NCBI GenBank assembly: GCA_002406055.1 | Contig: DHMZ01000107.1 | Location: 1-28,978, forward strand | From: Spirochaetales bacterium UBA4629 | GTDB taxonomy: Bacteria; Spirochaetota; Spirochaetia; Sphaerochaetales; Sphaerochaetaceae | Direction of reading: 5' to 3' | DNA: 28,978 nucleotides | In this document: positions 1-7,303 of the stretch, piece by piece | Layout: each line of letters starts with the position of its first letter | Position numbering within the stretch: position 1 is the first letter of the stretch | Program-made: the position numbers and the translations under genes | The notes under the pieces: model-generated | Seen by the model: only the letters and a program-made list of their open reading frames with translations | Databases searched by the model: none | What the model was told of the DNA's origin: nothing

Positions 1-441
1 GCTTCGAGCAATGCTGCTCTTCCATTAAATATGAGTACATGTGAAAAGAAACTTGGGATTCCGCCTAGAGTGTACTCATTATCACTTCCTTTAGGTGCAA
101 CTATGAATATGGATGGAACATGTGTTTATCTTGGCGTAATTGCTCTCTCTTTGGCAAAACTCTATGGCATAGAGATTTCTCTATCAAGTCTATTGCCAAT
201 TGTAGCATCAATTGTCATGTTGTCTATTGGAGCTCCTGGTGTTTCAGGAGCTGGACTTGTCTGTCTCTCTGTTCTCCTTACACAACTTAATGTGCCAGTT
301 GAAGCGATAGGCCTTGTTATGGGCATTGATCCTGTTTTAGGTATGCTTAGAACTATGAGTAATTGCCTGGGTGATGTAGTTGTTAGTGCTATCGTTGCAA
401 AGAGTGAAAATTTGTTTGACGAAAGAGTATATATGAAATAG
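1..441 (+). CDS. Dicarboxylate/amino acid:cation symporter, C-terminal fragment (5' end outside window)
   Basis: The frame is open from the first base, so only about the last 146 residues of a larger membrane carrier are present. The family is Na+ or H+ coupled uptake of dicarboxylates or acidic amino acids (DAACS/GltP-GltT type) in the inner membrane. Visible support: an N-A-A-L-P segment at the left edge, which corresponds to the serine-rich re-entrant loop region of the family, then the signature LPLGATMNMDGT at about residues 36-47, then a glycine- and proline-rich stretch (GAPGVSGAG) corresponding to the second hairpin, and a D-P-x-L-x-M-x-R-T-x-x-N segment near the end that matches the conserved aspartate/arginine/asparagine substrate and cation region. 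The first methionine at 31 is internal and is not the start. The fragment ends just before a rho-independent terminator at 454-481. The exact substrate cannot be told from this fragment. Confidence 0.88.
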   Translation, partial: ASSNAALPLNMSTCEKKLGIPPRVYSLSLPLGATMNMDGTCVYLGVIALSLAKLYGIEISLSSLLPIVASIVMLSIGAPGVSGAGLVCLSVLLTQLNVPVEAIGLVMGIDPVLGMLRTMSNCLGDVVVSAIVAKSENLFDERVYMK

Positions 442-453
442 CAAAGAAATATA

Positions 454-481
454 GGGGCTGTTTGTCGCAGCCCCTTATTTT
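454..481 (+). terminator. Rho-independent terminator after the symporter gene
   Basis: A perfect 7-bp stem, GGGGCTG (454-460) with CAGCCCC (468-474), closes a 7-base loop and is followed by TTATTTT. It lies 12 bases after the symporter stop codon. The T-rich tail overlaps the last bases of the convergent tldE-like gene. On the minus strand the same hairpin is followed by a less pure T-rich stretch, so it may act in both directions. Confidence 0.85.
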
Positions 482-1775
482 ATTTGCTAGATATAACTAT
501 TCCTCTAACAGCAACATATGGTATTACAGCTGAGCCATCAGTAATGTATTCTTTAGATATTGCTCTAATTTCTTTAACCATCTCTATCAAATTGCCATTA
601 ACCATTGTTTCACTAACAGCTCCTACAATCTTACCATTTTCGATAAGAAAACTGTTTTTAGCAACTCCAGAGAAATCTCCATTAATAGAAGGTTGTCCAC
701 CAGAAAAACCTCCAATTATTAAGCCTTTCTCTGTGCCCTCAATCATATCTTCTAATTGACTATCACCAGGAGTAATAACAAGATCAGAGCTTGTATTTTT
801 TGTAGGCTTTCTTCCTGTTTTATTTGCCGTATATAGATTGATAATAAGGTTTTTTAAAATACCATTTTCAATAATTGGAACATCTTCTGTCTTAAAGCCG
901 TCAGATGTTATAAGCTCTCCATCTACAATTCTCTCGTCAGAGGACTTAAGTGTAATAGTAAGCTTTTCATCAGCAACAACAGAACCTATTTTATCTTTCC
1001 AAATACTTGTGCCATTAAGAATAGATCTATTTGAAATATCTTCTAAAAGAAATGAGACAAAGTTGCCGAAACAACTTGGAGTAAAGATTAAGTCTCCTGT
1101 AAATTTTTCTTTTACGAAAGCTTTTTGGAGACTGTTGACAGAACTTTCCAAGTCACTCTTTATGGAACCAAGCTCAATAAAAGGCTTATCTAATTTCTTT
1201 GTTGTAAAGCCTGAGTAGTTCATTCCTGTTCCTTCGCCATTATCATGAGCAGAGAAACCAATATAGAAAGAGAAAGAGCCACCCGTAGTCTCTTCAGTTG
1301 TTCCATTAGAGTTTTTATATAGGCTATTGTAGTGGATATGCTCTCCGACAGTATCCATTATGTGAACTAAAGGATAGTTTTCTTTTACTGTTAGAAGAAG
1401 TTCTTTAATGCGAGAAAAGAATAGTTCGTTAGATAAGTCAGTGTCACCTCTGTCGAGCTTTATGTCATCTTCCTTTTCTGCTATATCATATGCACTATCT
1501 TTATCAGATGAAGAGGCTGCATCTATTGCTTCTTTGATTGTTTTCTCAATTCCTTCTTCCGTTAGATCATTTCCAACCTTTGTTCCAACTCTTTCATCTA
1601 AAAAAACTGTAAGAGAGAAAATGGATGAAAAAACTGTTCTTAAAAGAGAAAACTCTCCATTTTGAGCTGTAAATTCTTCTTTTTTGTTATCAGTAATTGT
1701 ATATGCAAACTTTATAACGTTTTCTTTTTTTAGTTTTTCTTCTATGGTCGTTGCTGTTTTATTTAATTCTTTCAT
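480..1775 (-). CDS. tldE: TldE/PmbA-family metalloprotease-like subunit
   Basis: A 431-residue protein of the TldD/PmbA (TldE) family. In known systems TldD and TldE form a heterodimeric cytoplasmic protease that degrades unfolded peptides and matures some peptide natural products; TldE itself carries no zinc site, and none is visible here. Family landmarks are the central P-S-C-F-G-N region followed by D-I-S-N-R-S, the segment G-I-L-K-N-L-I-I-N-L-Y-T-A with K-T-G-R-K-P-T behind it, and the C-terminal G-F-S-G-G-Q-P-S-I-N-G-D-F-S-G-V-A-K stretch. I set the start at ATG 1775, not at an upstream TTG (1793), because GGAGGG sits 10-11 bases before it. The start lies 4 bases after the tldD stop, so the two are in one operon and probably translationally coupled. 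Confidence 0.88.
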   Translation of the reverse strand: MKELNKTATTIEEKLKKENVIKFAYTITDNKKEEFTAQNGEFSLLRTVFSSIFSLTVFLDERVGTKVGNDLTEEGIEKTIKEAIDAASSSDKDSAYDIAEKEDDIKLDRGDTDLSNELFFSRIKELLLTVKENYPLVHIMDTVGEHIHYNSLYKNSNGTTEETTGGSFSFYIGFSAHDNGEGTGMNYSGFTTKKLDKPFIELGSIKSDLESSVNSLQKAFVKEKFTGDLIFTPSCFGNFVSFLLEDISNRSILNGTSIWKDKIGSVVADEKLTITLKSSDERIVDGELITSDGFKTEDVPIIENGILKNLIINLYTANKTGRKPTKNTSSDLVITPGDSQLEDMIEGTEKGLIIGGFSGGQPSINGDFSGVAKNSFLIENGKIVGAVSETMVNGNLIEMVKEIRAISKEYITDGSAVIPYVAVRGIVISSK

Positions 1776-1779
1776 CTTA

Positions 1780-3165
1780 TTATCTCCCTCCAACCATAAT
1801 GCGACATCTTAGGGCAGGGCCACCAAGACCAACAGGTATCATTTGCTTCTTTCCACACATTCCGGCAGCAGACCATTCTACTTTATCTGAGATCATATCT
1901 ACAGTTTTAAGCATACTAAATGCAATGCCAGATACTGTTGTATCTAATATTGCTTTACCAAGCTTTCCCTTCTTTATCTCATAACCCATTGTTGTTCCAA
2001 ACATGAATTCTCCAGTTAAATCTGCTTGTCCGTTATTTGTGTCAATAAAATAGTAACCATCATCGATGGAACTGATCATGTCTTCAAGTGTATCTTTACC
2101 AGGAAGAATTGCTGTATTACGCATTCTAATTATTGGCTCATCACTGTAACTCCAAGCTCTTGCATTACCTTGTGGCTTTACTCCGTAATGTTCTGCACTT
2201 TCTCTATTGTTCATATAGCCAACAAGAATACCATCTCTAATTAGTACAGCATCTTCAGCGACTATACCTTCATCATCAAGTGCGATAGGAAGTGGAACAG
2301 AATGTCCGAAAGCTGTGTGAGCAAAATCAACAAGATTAACAAGAGGGGAAGCCACCTCTTTGTTTAATAGACTTGAAGCAACGCTACCTCCTCTTACTAG
2401 GTCAGCTTCTACTGTGTGGCCGACTGCTTCATGTGCTAGCATTCCCGCAAGAAGACCTCCCAAGATTACAGTTTTTTCTCCTGCTTCAGCATAAATACCT
2501 TCTCGTTTTGCCATAAGGCGAAGATATAAATCATCAATGAGAGGAAATAGCCATCTAATGCCTGCAAAATAATTGTAGAGAGAACCTTTGCCTCCATATA
2601 CATCTGTTAACATAACAGGTTCTCCTCTATCGGTTGTTGCTGTCAGAGATACATAGATAAAACAACGTGGGTTGATAACATGGCCGTTAGAAGCACTTGA
2701 TGTATAGATAATCTTATCTTGGCTATCTTCTTTATAGATGATAGAGCGTGAAGAAAGAGAAGGATATTTCTTTGCAATGTAAGAGTCGATCTCTTTAAGT
2801 CTATCTATTATCTCTTTTTGGGTGCAATCGATAATTTTTCTCTCAGTTTCAACATTAGACTTTTCTTCTTTTCTGAAAGGGCGAAGATTTCTTGGTTCCT
2901 TGCTATTTAAAAAAAGAGCATTATTTTTGGCTTCATTAAGTACCAGAGCTGCTCCCTCCTTTGAATAATCAATAGTTGAAGCAAAACCGTAGGAACCATT
3001 CTTGTAAACGAGCGCAGATACTCCTTTTGTCTCAGCTCTAACATTTGTAACAAGACTACCGTTTAATAATGCGGCAGCTCTTTGTCTGTTTTCTTGTCCT
3101 CTAAGGACAGTATCTGCATTATCAAGAAAGAGTGATGTGCTTTCTTTAAAGATATCTGTGAGCAT
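1780..3165 (-). CDS. tldD: Zinc metalloprotease TldD
   Basis: A 461-residue TldD-type protein, the catalytic half of the TldD/TldE protease. The zinc-binding motif HEAVGH is visible at residues 245-250, and C437 in the C-terminal G-M-C-G-K-K-Q-M-I-P-V-G segment is the position of the third zinc ligand known from the family. The final V-G-G-R is also typical. The start is taken at ATG 3165, preceded by a near-perfect AGGAGGTT eight or so bases upstream. An in-frame extension to 3234 would run back through the end of the upstream gene and adds an untypical basic segment, so I reject it. The Shine-Dalgarno overlaps the stop codon of the upstream secreted-protein gene (10 bases between stop and start), and tldE follows after 4 bases, giving a three-gene operon. 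Confidence 0.93.
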   Translation of the reverse strand: MLTDIFKESTSLFLDNADTVLRGQENRQRAAALLNGSLVTNVRAETKGVSALVYKNGSYGFASTIDYSKEGAALVLNEAKNNALFLNSKEPRNLRPFRKEEKSNVETERKIIDCTQKEIIDRLKEIDSYIAKKYPSLSSRSIIYKEDSQDKIIYTSSASNGHVINPRCFIYVSLTATTDRGEPVMLTDVYGGKGSLYNYFAGIRWLFPLIDDLYLRLMAKREGIYAEAGEKTVILGGLLAGMLAHEAVGHTVEADLVRGGSVASSLLNKEVASPLVNLVDFAHTAFGHSVPLPIALDDEGIVAEDAVLIRDGILVGYMNNRESAEHYGVKPQGNARAWSYSDEPIIRMRNTAILPGKDTLEDMISSIDDGYYFIDTNNGQADLTGEFMFGTTMGYEIKKGKLGKAILDTTVSGIAFSMLKTVDMISDKVEWSAAGMCGKKQMIPVGLGGPALRCRIMVGGR

Positions 3166-3175
3166 TGATAACCTC

Positions 3176-3763
3176 CTATAGGTATGGGTTTGGGCTCTCT
3201 TCTTCTTTGTCGACGAAGAGGCCAAGCTTTTCAATTAAGCTTATTTTTTCTTCTTTTTCGTATTCGACGATATACAGAAGCTTAAACATAACTGCAGAAT
3301 CTGAATAGATAACTTCTGTTTTAAAACCATTTGTTACAAGTGTTTTATACACTTTAGTTGCCGCTTTTAATTCTATCGGTGAAAGTGTTAAGCTGTACCA
3401 ACCGCTTTTTTCTTTTTTTTCTGTTTCTTCTAGTTCAACTAGTGAGCCCTTTAGTAGATCAATTTCAATATCACTATCACCTATGCCCCAAAGCCCTAAT
3501 TCATTTAGGACTTTTTTAGTTAAACCAAGCTCTCTGTCTTTTTCTGTTTTTGGTAAAGGACCTAAAACCTTAACAGAGGTACTGTTTTCTCCATTATTAA
3601 GCGCTAAGAGAGAATTAGGACTATATTTATCAGAAAATGCAATTTCTTCTTCATTCGTCCAATTATCGTGAATAGAGCTCTCTCCAAGCCAAAATGCAGT
3701 TTCAGCAGAGAGTGACGTAAGTAAAATAAAAAATGATAATAATAAAAAAATAATTTTTTTCAC
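3176..3763 (-). CDS. Small secreted protein, possibly RlpA/SPOR-like
   Basis: A 195-residue protein with a clear N-terminal signal sequence (two lysines, then a leucine/phenylalanine core, ending near L-S-A at 18-20). Residues about 51-104 resemble, weakly, the double-psi beta-barrel of RlpA proteins: V-K-V-L-G-P-L-P, then charged residues, then L-T-K-K-V-L-N-E-L-G. The family aspartate before R-G-P (N-D-R-G-P) is not present; the equivalent region reads V-L-G-P. Residues about 120-182 look like a SPOR-type peptidoglycan-binding repeat. This assignment is inference from pattern only; it could be an unrelated periplasmic protein. I choose GTG 3763 as the start because a -10 element (TATACT) ends 6 bases upstream and the signal peptide begins there. 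A further upstream GTG at 3799 would overlap the promoter. It is the first gene of the unit with tldD and tldE. Confidence 0.6.
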   Translation of the reverse strand: MKKIIFLLLSFFILLTSLSAETAFWLGESSIHDNWTNEEEIAFSDKYSPNSLLALNNGENSTSVKVLGPLPKTEKDRELGLTKKVLNELGLWGIGDSDIEIDLLKGSLVELEETEKKEKSGWYSLTLSPIELKAATKVYKTLVTNGFKTEVIYSDSAVMFKLLYIVEYEKEEKISLIEKLGLFVDKEEESPNPYL

Positions 3764-3769
3764 AACTGA

Positions 3770-3798
3770 AGTATAAAAGCCAAAAAAGCAAAAGTCCA
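3770..3798 (-). promoter_or_regulatory. Promoter of the secreted protein-tldD-tldE operon, placed for a leaderless transcript
   Basis: On the minus strand TGGACT (3793-3798) is followed after exactly 17 bases by TATACT (3770-3775), then TCAGTT and the GTG start at 3763. The predicted transcription start falls on the G of the start codon. No Shine-Dalgarno is present upstream of the GTG. Confidence 0.55.
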
Positions 3799-3813
3799 CA
3801 CTACTATCTTATG

Positions 3814-3842
3814 TTGAATAAAGAGGTTCTCTCTGACATAAT
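3814..3842 (+). promoter_or_regulatory. lysS promoter, placed for a leaderless transcript
   Basis: TTGAAT (3814-3819), a 17-base spacer, and CATAAT (3837-3842), followed by seven bases and then the ATG at 3850. There is no Shine-Dalgarno. The predicted start of transcription is within a base of the start codon. An in-frame ATG at 3811 lies upstream of the -35 element and therefore cannot be the start if this promoter is used. Confidence 0.6.
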
Positions 3843-3849
3843 ATTTTTT

Positions 3850-5436
3850 ATGAGTGGTAATAATAATCAGAATGCCCATTGGGCAGATATAATGGCAGAT
3901 AAGATTATTCGTGAGAAGGGTGAGAAAGATAAGTATACCTGTGCTAGTGGTATTACTCCTTCTGGAACAGTTCATATTGGAAACTTTAGAGAAATAATTA
4001 CAGTTGAACTTGTTGTAAGATGTCTTAGAGAGAGAGGAAAGAATGTTCGTTTTATCTACTCTTGGGATGATTATGATGTCTTTAGAAAAGTTCCTAAAAA
4101 CATGCCAGAACCAGAGCTGCTAAAAGAATACTTACGTAAACCAATTACTCTTGTCCCAGATACAAAGCATAGAGCAGAGAACTATGCTAGAGGGAACGAG
4201 GTTGATGTTGAGCGTATTCTTCCTACCGTTGGTGTATTCCCTGAGTATTTGTATCAGGCAAATAACTATAGAACAAATAAGTATGCTGAAGATATTAAGA
4301 CGGCTCTTGAACATAGAGATGAGATAAGAGCTATTCTTAATGAGTACAGAACAGAGCCTCTTGAAGAGAATTGGTGGCCTGTTTCTGTCTTCTCTTCTTT
4401 CACTGATAGAGATAATACAACTGTCCTTTCTTGGGATGGTGAGTATGGTTTGACATACAGAGATGATGAATTAAATAAAACAGAGACTATCGATATAAGA
4501 ACAACACCTAATACAAAGTTGCCATGGCGTGTTGATTGGCCTATGAGATGGGTTAAGGAAGGCGTTGATTTTGAACCAGGTGGAAAGGATCACCTAACTG
4601 AAGGTGGTAGCTACGATACAGCTAAGAGCGTTGTTAAGGTATTTGGTGGCGAAGCTCCTGTCACAATGCGCTATGACTTTGTCAGACTAAAGGGAATGGG
4701 GGGAAAGATTTCTTCCTCTGGTGGTGAGGTTGCTGACTTATATGATGTTCTTGCAATCTATCCTCCTGAAATTGTTCGTTACCTCTTTGTTGGAACGAAG
4801 CCACAGAGTGAGTTTGCTATTTCATTTGATCTTGATGTATTAAAGATTTATGAAGACTATGACAATTGCGAAAGAATATACTTTGGTCTTCTTCCTGTAA
4901 AAGAACAGAGAAGAGAGAAAGAAAAGAGAATCTATGAGCTAAGCCAGGTTTCTGACAAGGCTATTCCGACAGAACCAGGCTATCAAATTCCTTTTAGACA
5001 TCTATGTAATTATGTACAAATCTATTCAGGCGATACAGAGAAGGTATTAAGTAGACTTAGTGATGCAACAGAGAGTCAGAAAGAAAGACTTAGAGTTAGA
5101 ATTGAATGTGCTAAGGCTTGGCTACGTGACTATGCTCCAGAAGAGTTTAAGTTCTCTCTTCAAACTGAAAATGATGCTCTTTATCTAGCTAATGAAAATG
5201 AAAGAAAGGCTATTAGAGATTTCTGTGGCTATGTTGAAAACTATTTAGACAAGATGGATGAGAGAGAATTCTCTAACTATATTTATCAAGCTGCAAGTGA
5301 TAATGGATTGGAAAATGCAGATTTCTTCAGAGTTATCTATACAGTTCTTATTGGAAAAGAAAAGGGCCCTAAACTCGCTGGCTTTGTTAAAGCTTGTGGC
5401 TCAGAAACTATCGTTCCTATTCTAAAAAGATATTAA
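3850..5436 (+). CDS. lysS: Class I lysyl-tRNA synthetase
   Basis: A 528-residue enzyme that charges tRNA-Lys in the cytoplasm. It belongs to the class I (archaeal/spirochaetal) LysRS family and not to the class II enzyme of most bacteria. Landmarks: N-terminal A-H-W-A-D, the nucleotide-binding HIGH-type motif VHIGN (residues 41-45) behind T-P-S-G-T, the conserved Y-S-W-D-D-Y-D segment shortly afterwards, the P-W-R-V-D-W-P-M-R-W and H-L-T-E-G-G-S-Y-D core, and a KMSKS-type loop K-I-S-S-S at 286-290. The length is normal for the family. The start is moved from 3811 to ATG 3850 because family proteins begin just before H-W-A-D and the promoter lies in between. The gene is monocistronic: divergent from the tldD operon and closed by a strong terminator. 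Confidence 0.95.
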   Translation: MSGNNNQNAHWADIMADKIIREKGEKDKYTCASGITPSGTVHIGNFREIITVELVVRCLRERGKNVRFIYSWDDYDVFRKVPKNMPEPELLKEYLRKPITLVPDTKHRAENYARGNEVDVERILPTVGVFPEYLYQANNYRTNKYAEDIKTALEHRDEIRAILNEYRTEPLEENWWPVSVFSSFTDRDNTTVLSWDGEYGLTYRDDELNKTETIDIRTTPNTKLPWRVDWPMRWVKEGVDFEPGGKDHLTEGGSYDTAKSVVKVFGGEAPVTMRYDFVRLKGMGGKISSSGGEVADLYDVLAIYPPEIVRYLFVGTKPQSEFAISFDLDVLKIYEDYDNCERIYFGLLPVKEQRREKEKRIYELSQVSDKAIPTEPGYQIPFRHLCNYVQIYSGDTEKVLSRLSDATESQKERLRVRIECAKAWLRDYAPEEFKFSLQTENDALYLANENERKAIRDFCGYVENYLDKMDEREFSNYIYQAASDNGLENADFFRVIYTVLIGKEKGPKLAGFVKACGSETIVPILKRY

Positions 5437-5457
5437 GCTCAAAGGCTTATAAAGAAG

Positions 5458-5499
5458 GGCAAAGTAGAAGAGATTTCCTCTATTTTGCCTTTTTCTTTT
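5458..5499 (+). terminator. Rho-independent terminator of lysS, overlapping the 3' end of mutM
   Basis: An 11-bp stem, 5458-5468 with 5479-5489 (GGCAAAGTAGA against TCTATTTTGCC, one G-T pair), encloses a 10-base loop and is followed by TTTTTCTTTT (5490-5499). The right arm and the T run are also the last codons of the convergent mutM gene, so the K-K-K tail of that protein doubles as the terminator tract. On the minus strand the hairpin is followed by CCTTCTTT, so it probably works in both directions. Confidence 0.85.
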
Positions 5500-6313
5500 G
5501 GCATTTTGGACAGTAGACACTACTTCGTCCATTAATTCTAGTTGACTCAAGAATTGCTAAACAGGTGGGGCAGGTTGACCCAGCGTGTCCATATATTCTT
5601 ATAAATGGGGTATTCTTATATTTCTTTCCTTTTCCTAGTAGGTATTCTTCTTTTGTTATGTTGTTTTTTTCAACAAAGAAGTAAAGCGTATCTTCAATTG
5701 TAGAAGAGAGAATAGCCCATTCGTTATCATTTAAAGCATTGCATTTTGTCTCTGGATTTATTTTCGCTTTATGGAGTATTTCATCTGAATATATATTGCC
5801 TATACCAGCAATAACTCCTTGGTCAAGGAGTGCTGTTTTTATAGCTACATTTTTGTTTTTAAGTTTGCTCTTTAAATAATCTGGTGTTATTTCATCTTTC
5901 AATGGTTCTAGACCAAGCTTTGTTACTCCTGTTGTTTCTTCGCTTTCTCCATTCTTAATAAGCCAAAACTTGCCAAAAGCTCTGCTGTCTATATAACGTA
6001 GTTCTGTATTGTTATCGAGAGAGATAATAACATGAGTATGTTTTTCTTTAGGATAGGTTTTGGGTGCTACTAAGAGACATCCTGTCATCCTTAAGTGGAT
6101 AAAGATTTTATCTAGCGTATTTAATGTAATAATTAAAAACTTTCCTCTTCTTTCAACATTGACAATCTCTTTACTATTTAAATCGTTTAGAAAAGAGGAA
6201 AGGTCTGTAGCAATTATTTTAGATTTAAAGACTTCAACAGCCACTATAGTTCTATTTATAAGTTGTGGCGAAAGAACTCGTTTAACAGATTCTACTTCTG
6301 GTAGTTCCGGCAT
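5480..6313 (-). CDS. mutM: Formamidopyrimidine-DNA glycosylase (MutM/Fpg)
   Basis: A 277-residue bifunctional DNA glycosylase/AP lyase that removes 8-oxoguanine and formamidopyrimidines. The N-terminal P-E-L-P-E-V-E with catalytic Pro2 and Glu3 is intact, the K58 of R-R-G-K matches the conserved lysine, the helix-two-turn-helix carries G-I-G-N-I-Y-S-D-E, and the C-terminal zinc finger has C248, C251, C268 and C271 with the I-N-G-R-S-S-V-Y-C segment that holds the intercalation-loop arginine. All catalytic features needed for activity are present. The start is fixed by the invariant N-terminus; AAAGG lies about 8 bases upstream and overlaps the era stop, 11 bases away. It is the second gene of an era-mutM unit, and its 3' end overlaps the lysS terminator. 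Confidence 0.96.
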   Translation of the reverse strand: MPELPEVESVKRVLSPQLINRTIVAVEVFKSKIIATDLSSFLNDLNSKEIVNVERRGKFLIITLNTLDKIFIHLRMTGCLLVAPKTYPKEKHTHVIISLDNNTELRYIDSRAFGKFWLIKNGESEETTGVTKLGLEPLKDEITPDYLKSKLKNKNVAIKTALLDQGVIAGIGNIYSDEILHKAKINPETKCNALNDNEWAILSSTIEDTLYFFVEKNNITKEEYLLGKGKKYKNTPFIRIYGHAGSTCPTCLAILESTRINGRSSVYCPKCQKKKAK

Positions 6314-6324
6314 CTAAAATACCT

Positions 6325-7209
6325 TTAATTTTTAAAGACTTTATCTAGAATAATGGAGTTTTGACGCCACTTTTCTGCTGTTTTGACTTGCAAATCTAAT
6401 CTGACAGTAGAAGATGGAAATATTAATTTAATCTCTTTCCTTGCTTCCGTTCCAATTCGCTTTATGTTGCTTCCTCCTTTACCAACGATGAAGCCTTTTT
6501 GACCATCTCTTTCTACGTTGATAAATGCTCTTATCCAAACTTCATTTTTTTCTTCGTCATATTCTAAGTCTGATACCTCAACATATATTACATGAGGCAA
6601 TTCATCTGAAAGATTAGAGATTGTCTTTTCCCTGATTATTTCACTTATGCGGAACTCTAAATCTTGGTCAGTATATTGGCTTTCATCATATAATAGCTCA
6701 CCTTCTTTAGCTAACTTGAAGAGTGCAATTAGTACTTCATCTATTCCCTCATCATTCTTTGCAGAGGCAACAAAGCTCTCAACTTTTGGAAGAACGCTAG
6801 AAAGGAAGGCTTTCGCCTCTTTAATATTATTTTCTGAAAGAATATCACTTTTATTTATGACAGCGACAGTTGGTACACGTGACGCTTTGATCATGTTAGC
6901 AATCATCTCTTCTTCTGTTTTTGCTTGTCGCTTGCCATCAATAACATACAAGATTAAATCGCTATCTTTTAGGGCAGATATTGTTACATCTTGCATTCTT
7001 TTATTAATAGTTTTATCTGAAATATGATAGCCTGGAGTGTCTGTAAAGACGAGCTGTCCTCTTTGGTCTGTATATATACCTCTTATTTTATTTCTTGTTG
7101 TTTGTGGTGTTGCGCTCGTTATTGAGACCTTCATCTCACAAATTGTATTAACTAAAGTGGACTTTCCACTACTTGGTCTTCCTATTACAGATACTGTTGC
7201 ACTTTTCAT
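6325..7209 (-). CDS. era: GTPase Era
   Basis: A 294-residue ribosome-associated GTPase for 16S rRNA maturation and 30S assembly. The G domain shows G1 GRPSSGKST (10-18), the G2 region with A-T-P-Q-T-T-R (33-39), G3 DTPG (57-60) and G4 NKSD (119-122). The C-terminal KH RNA-binding domain carries G-F-I-V-G-K-G-G (GKGG at 243-246) and the K-W-R tail. The G1 loop reads P-S-S-G-K instead of the usual P-N-V-G-K, a mild variation. I take ATG 7209 as start: it gives the normal N-terminus, and a -10 hexamer ends 6 bases upstream. An extension to 7245 would pass through the promoter. GAGG lies only two bases before the ATG, too close to be a working Shine-Dalgarno. era is the first gene of era-mutM and is divergent from clpP. 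Confidence 0.95.
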   Translation of the reverse strand: MKSATVSVIGRPSSGKSTLVNTICEMKVSITSATPQTTRNKIRGIYTDQRGQLVFTDTPGYHISDKTINKRMQDVTISALKDSDLILYVIDGKRQAKTEEEMIANMIKASRVPTVAVINKSDILSENNIKEAKAFLSSVLPKVESFVASAKNDEGIDEVLIALFKLAKEGELLYDESQYTDQDLEFRISEIIREKTISNLSDELPHVIYVEVSDLEYDEEKNEVWIRAFINVERDGQKGFIVGKGGSNIKRIGTEARKEIKLIFPSSTVRLDLQVKTAEKWRQNSIILDKVFKN

Positions 7210-7215
7210 GGCCTC

Positions 7216-7244
7216 ATTATCTATTAAGAGGTAGAAAATTTCCA
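7216..7244 (-). promoter_or_regulatory. era promoter, placed for a leaderless transcript
   Basis: On the minus strand TGGAAA (7239-7244), a 17-base spacer and GATAAT (7216-7221), then GAGGCC and the ATG at 7209. The -10 matches the consensus at five of six positions and the -35 at four of six. The predicted start of transcription coincides with the A of the start codon. Confidence 0.6.
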
Positions 7245-7268
7245 CTCTTAATAAGAAAAGAAGCTTAT

Positions 7269-7297
7269 TTCACAAATATAGAAAATTGAGTTATTAT
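7269..7297 (+). promoter_or_regulatory. clpP promoter, placed for a leaderless transcript
   Basis: TTCACA (7269-7274; five of six to TTGACA), a 17-base spacer, and TATTAT (7292-7297; five of six to TATAAT), then TTAGTC and the ATG at 7304. The expected start of transcription is the A of the ATG. There is no Shine-Dalgarno. It is back-to-back with the era promoter in the 94-base divergent gap. Confidence 0.68.
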
Positions 7298-7303
7298 TTA
7301 GTC

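Noticed and set aside
484..1665. Plus-strand open frames opposite tldE (and similar frames opposite era, mutM and the M16C gene)
   Set aside because: They are shadows of well-supported genes on the other strand, have no ribosome-binding sites and encode no recognisable protein pattern.
3166..3234. N-terminal extension of TldD into the upstream gene
   Set aside because: It would overlap the secreted-protein gene by nearly 60 bases, while a near-perfect AGGAGGTT marks ATG 3165.
3811..3849. Upstream ATG at 3811 as the start of lysS
   Set aside because: It lies before the -35 element of a well-formed promoter, has no Shine-Dalgarno and adds 13 residues that the class I LysRS family does not have.
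7210..7215. GAGG two bases before the era start as a Shine-Dalgarno
   Set aside because: The spacing of two bases is too short for ribosome binding, and the bases lie between the -10 element and the predicted transcription start, so they would not be in the mRNA.
7286..7303. TTG at 7286 as the start of clpP
   Set aside because: These codons cover the -10 element TATTAT, and the ATG at 7304 gives the normal start for the family.
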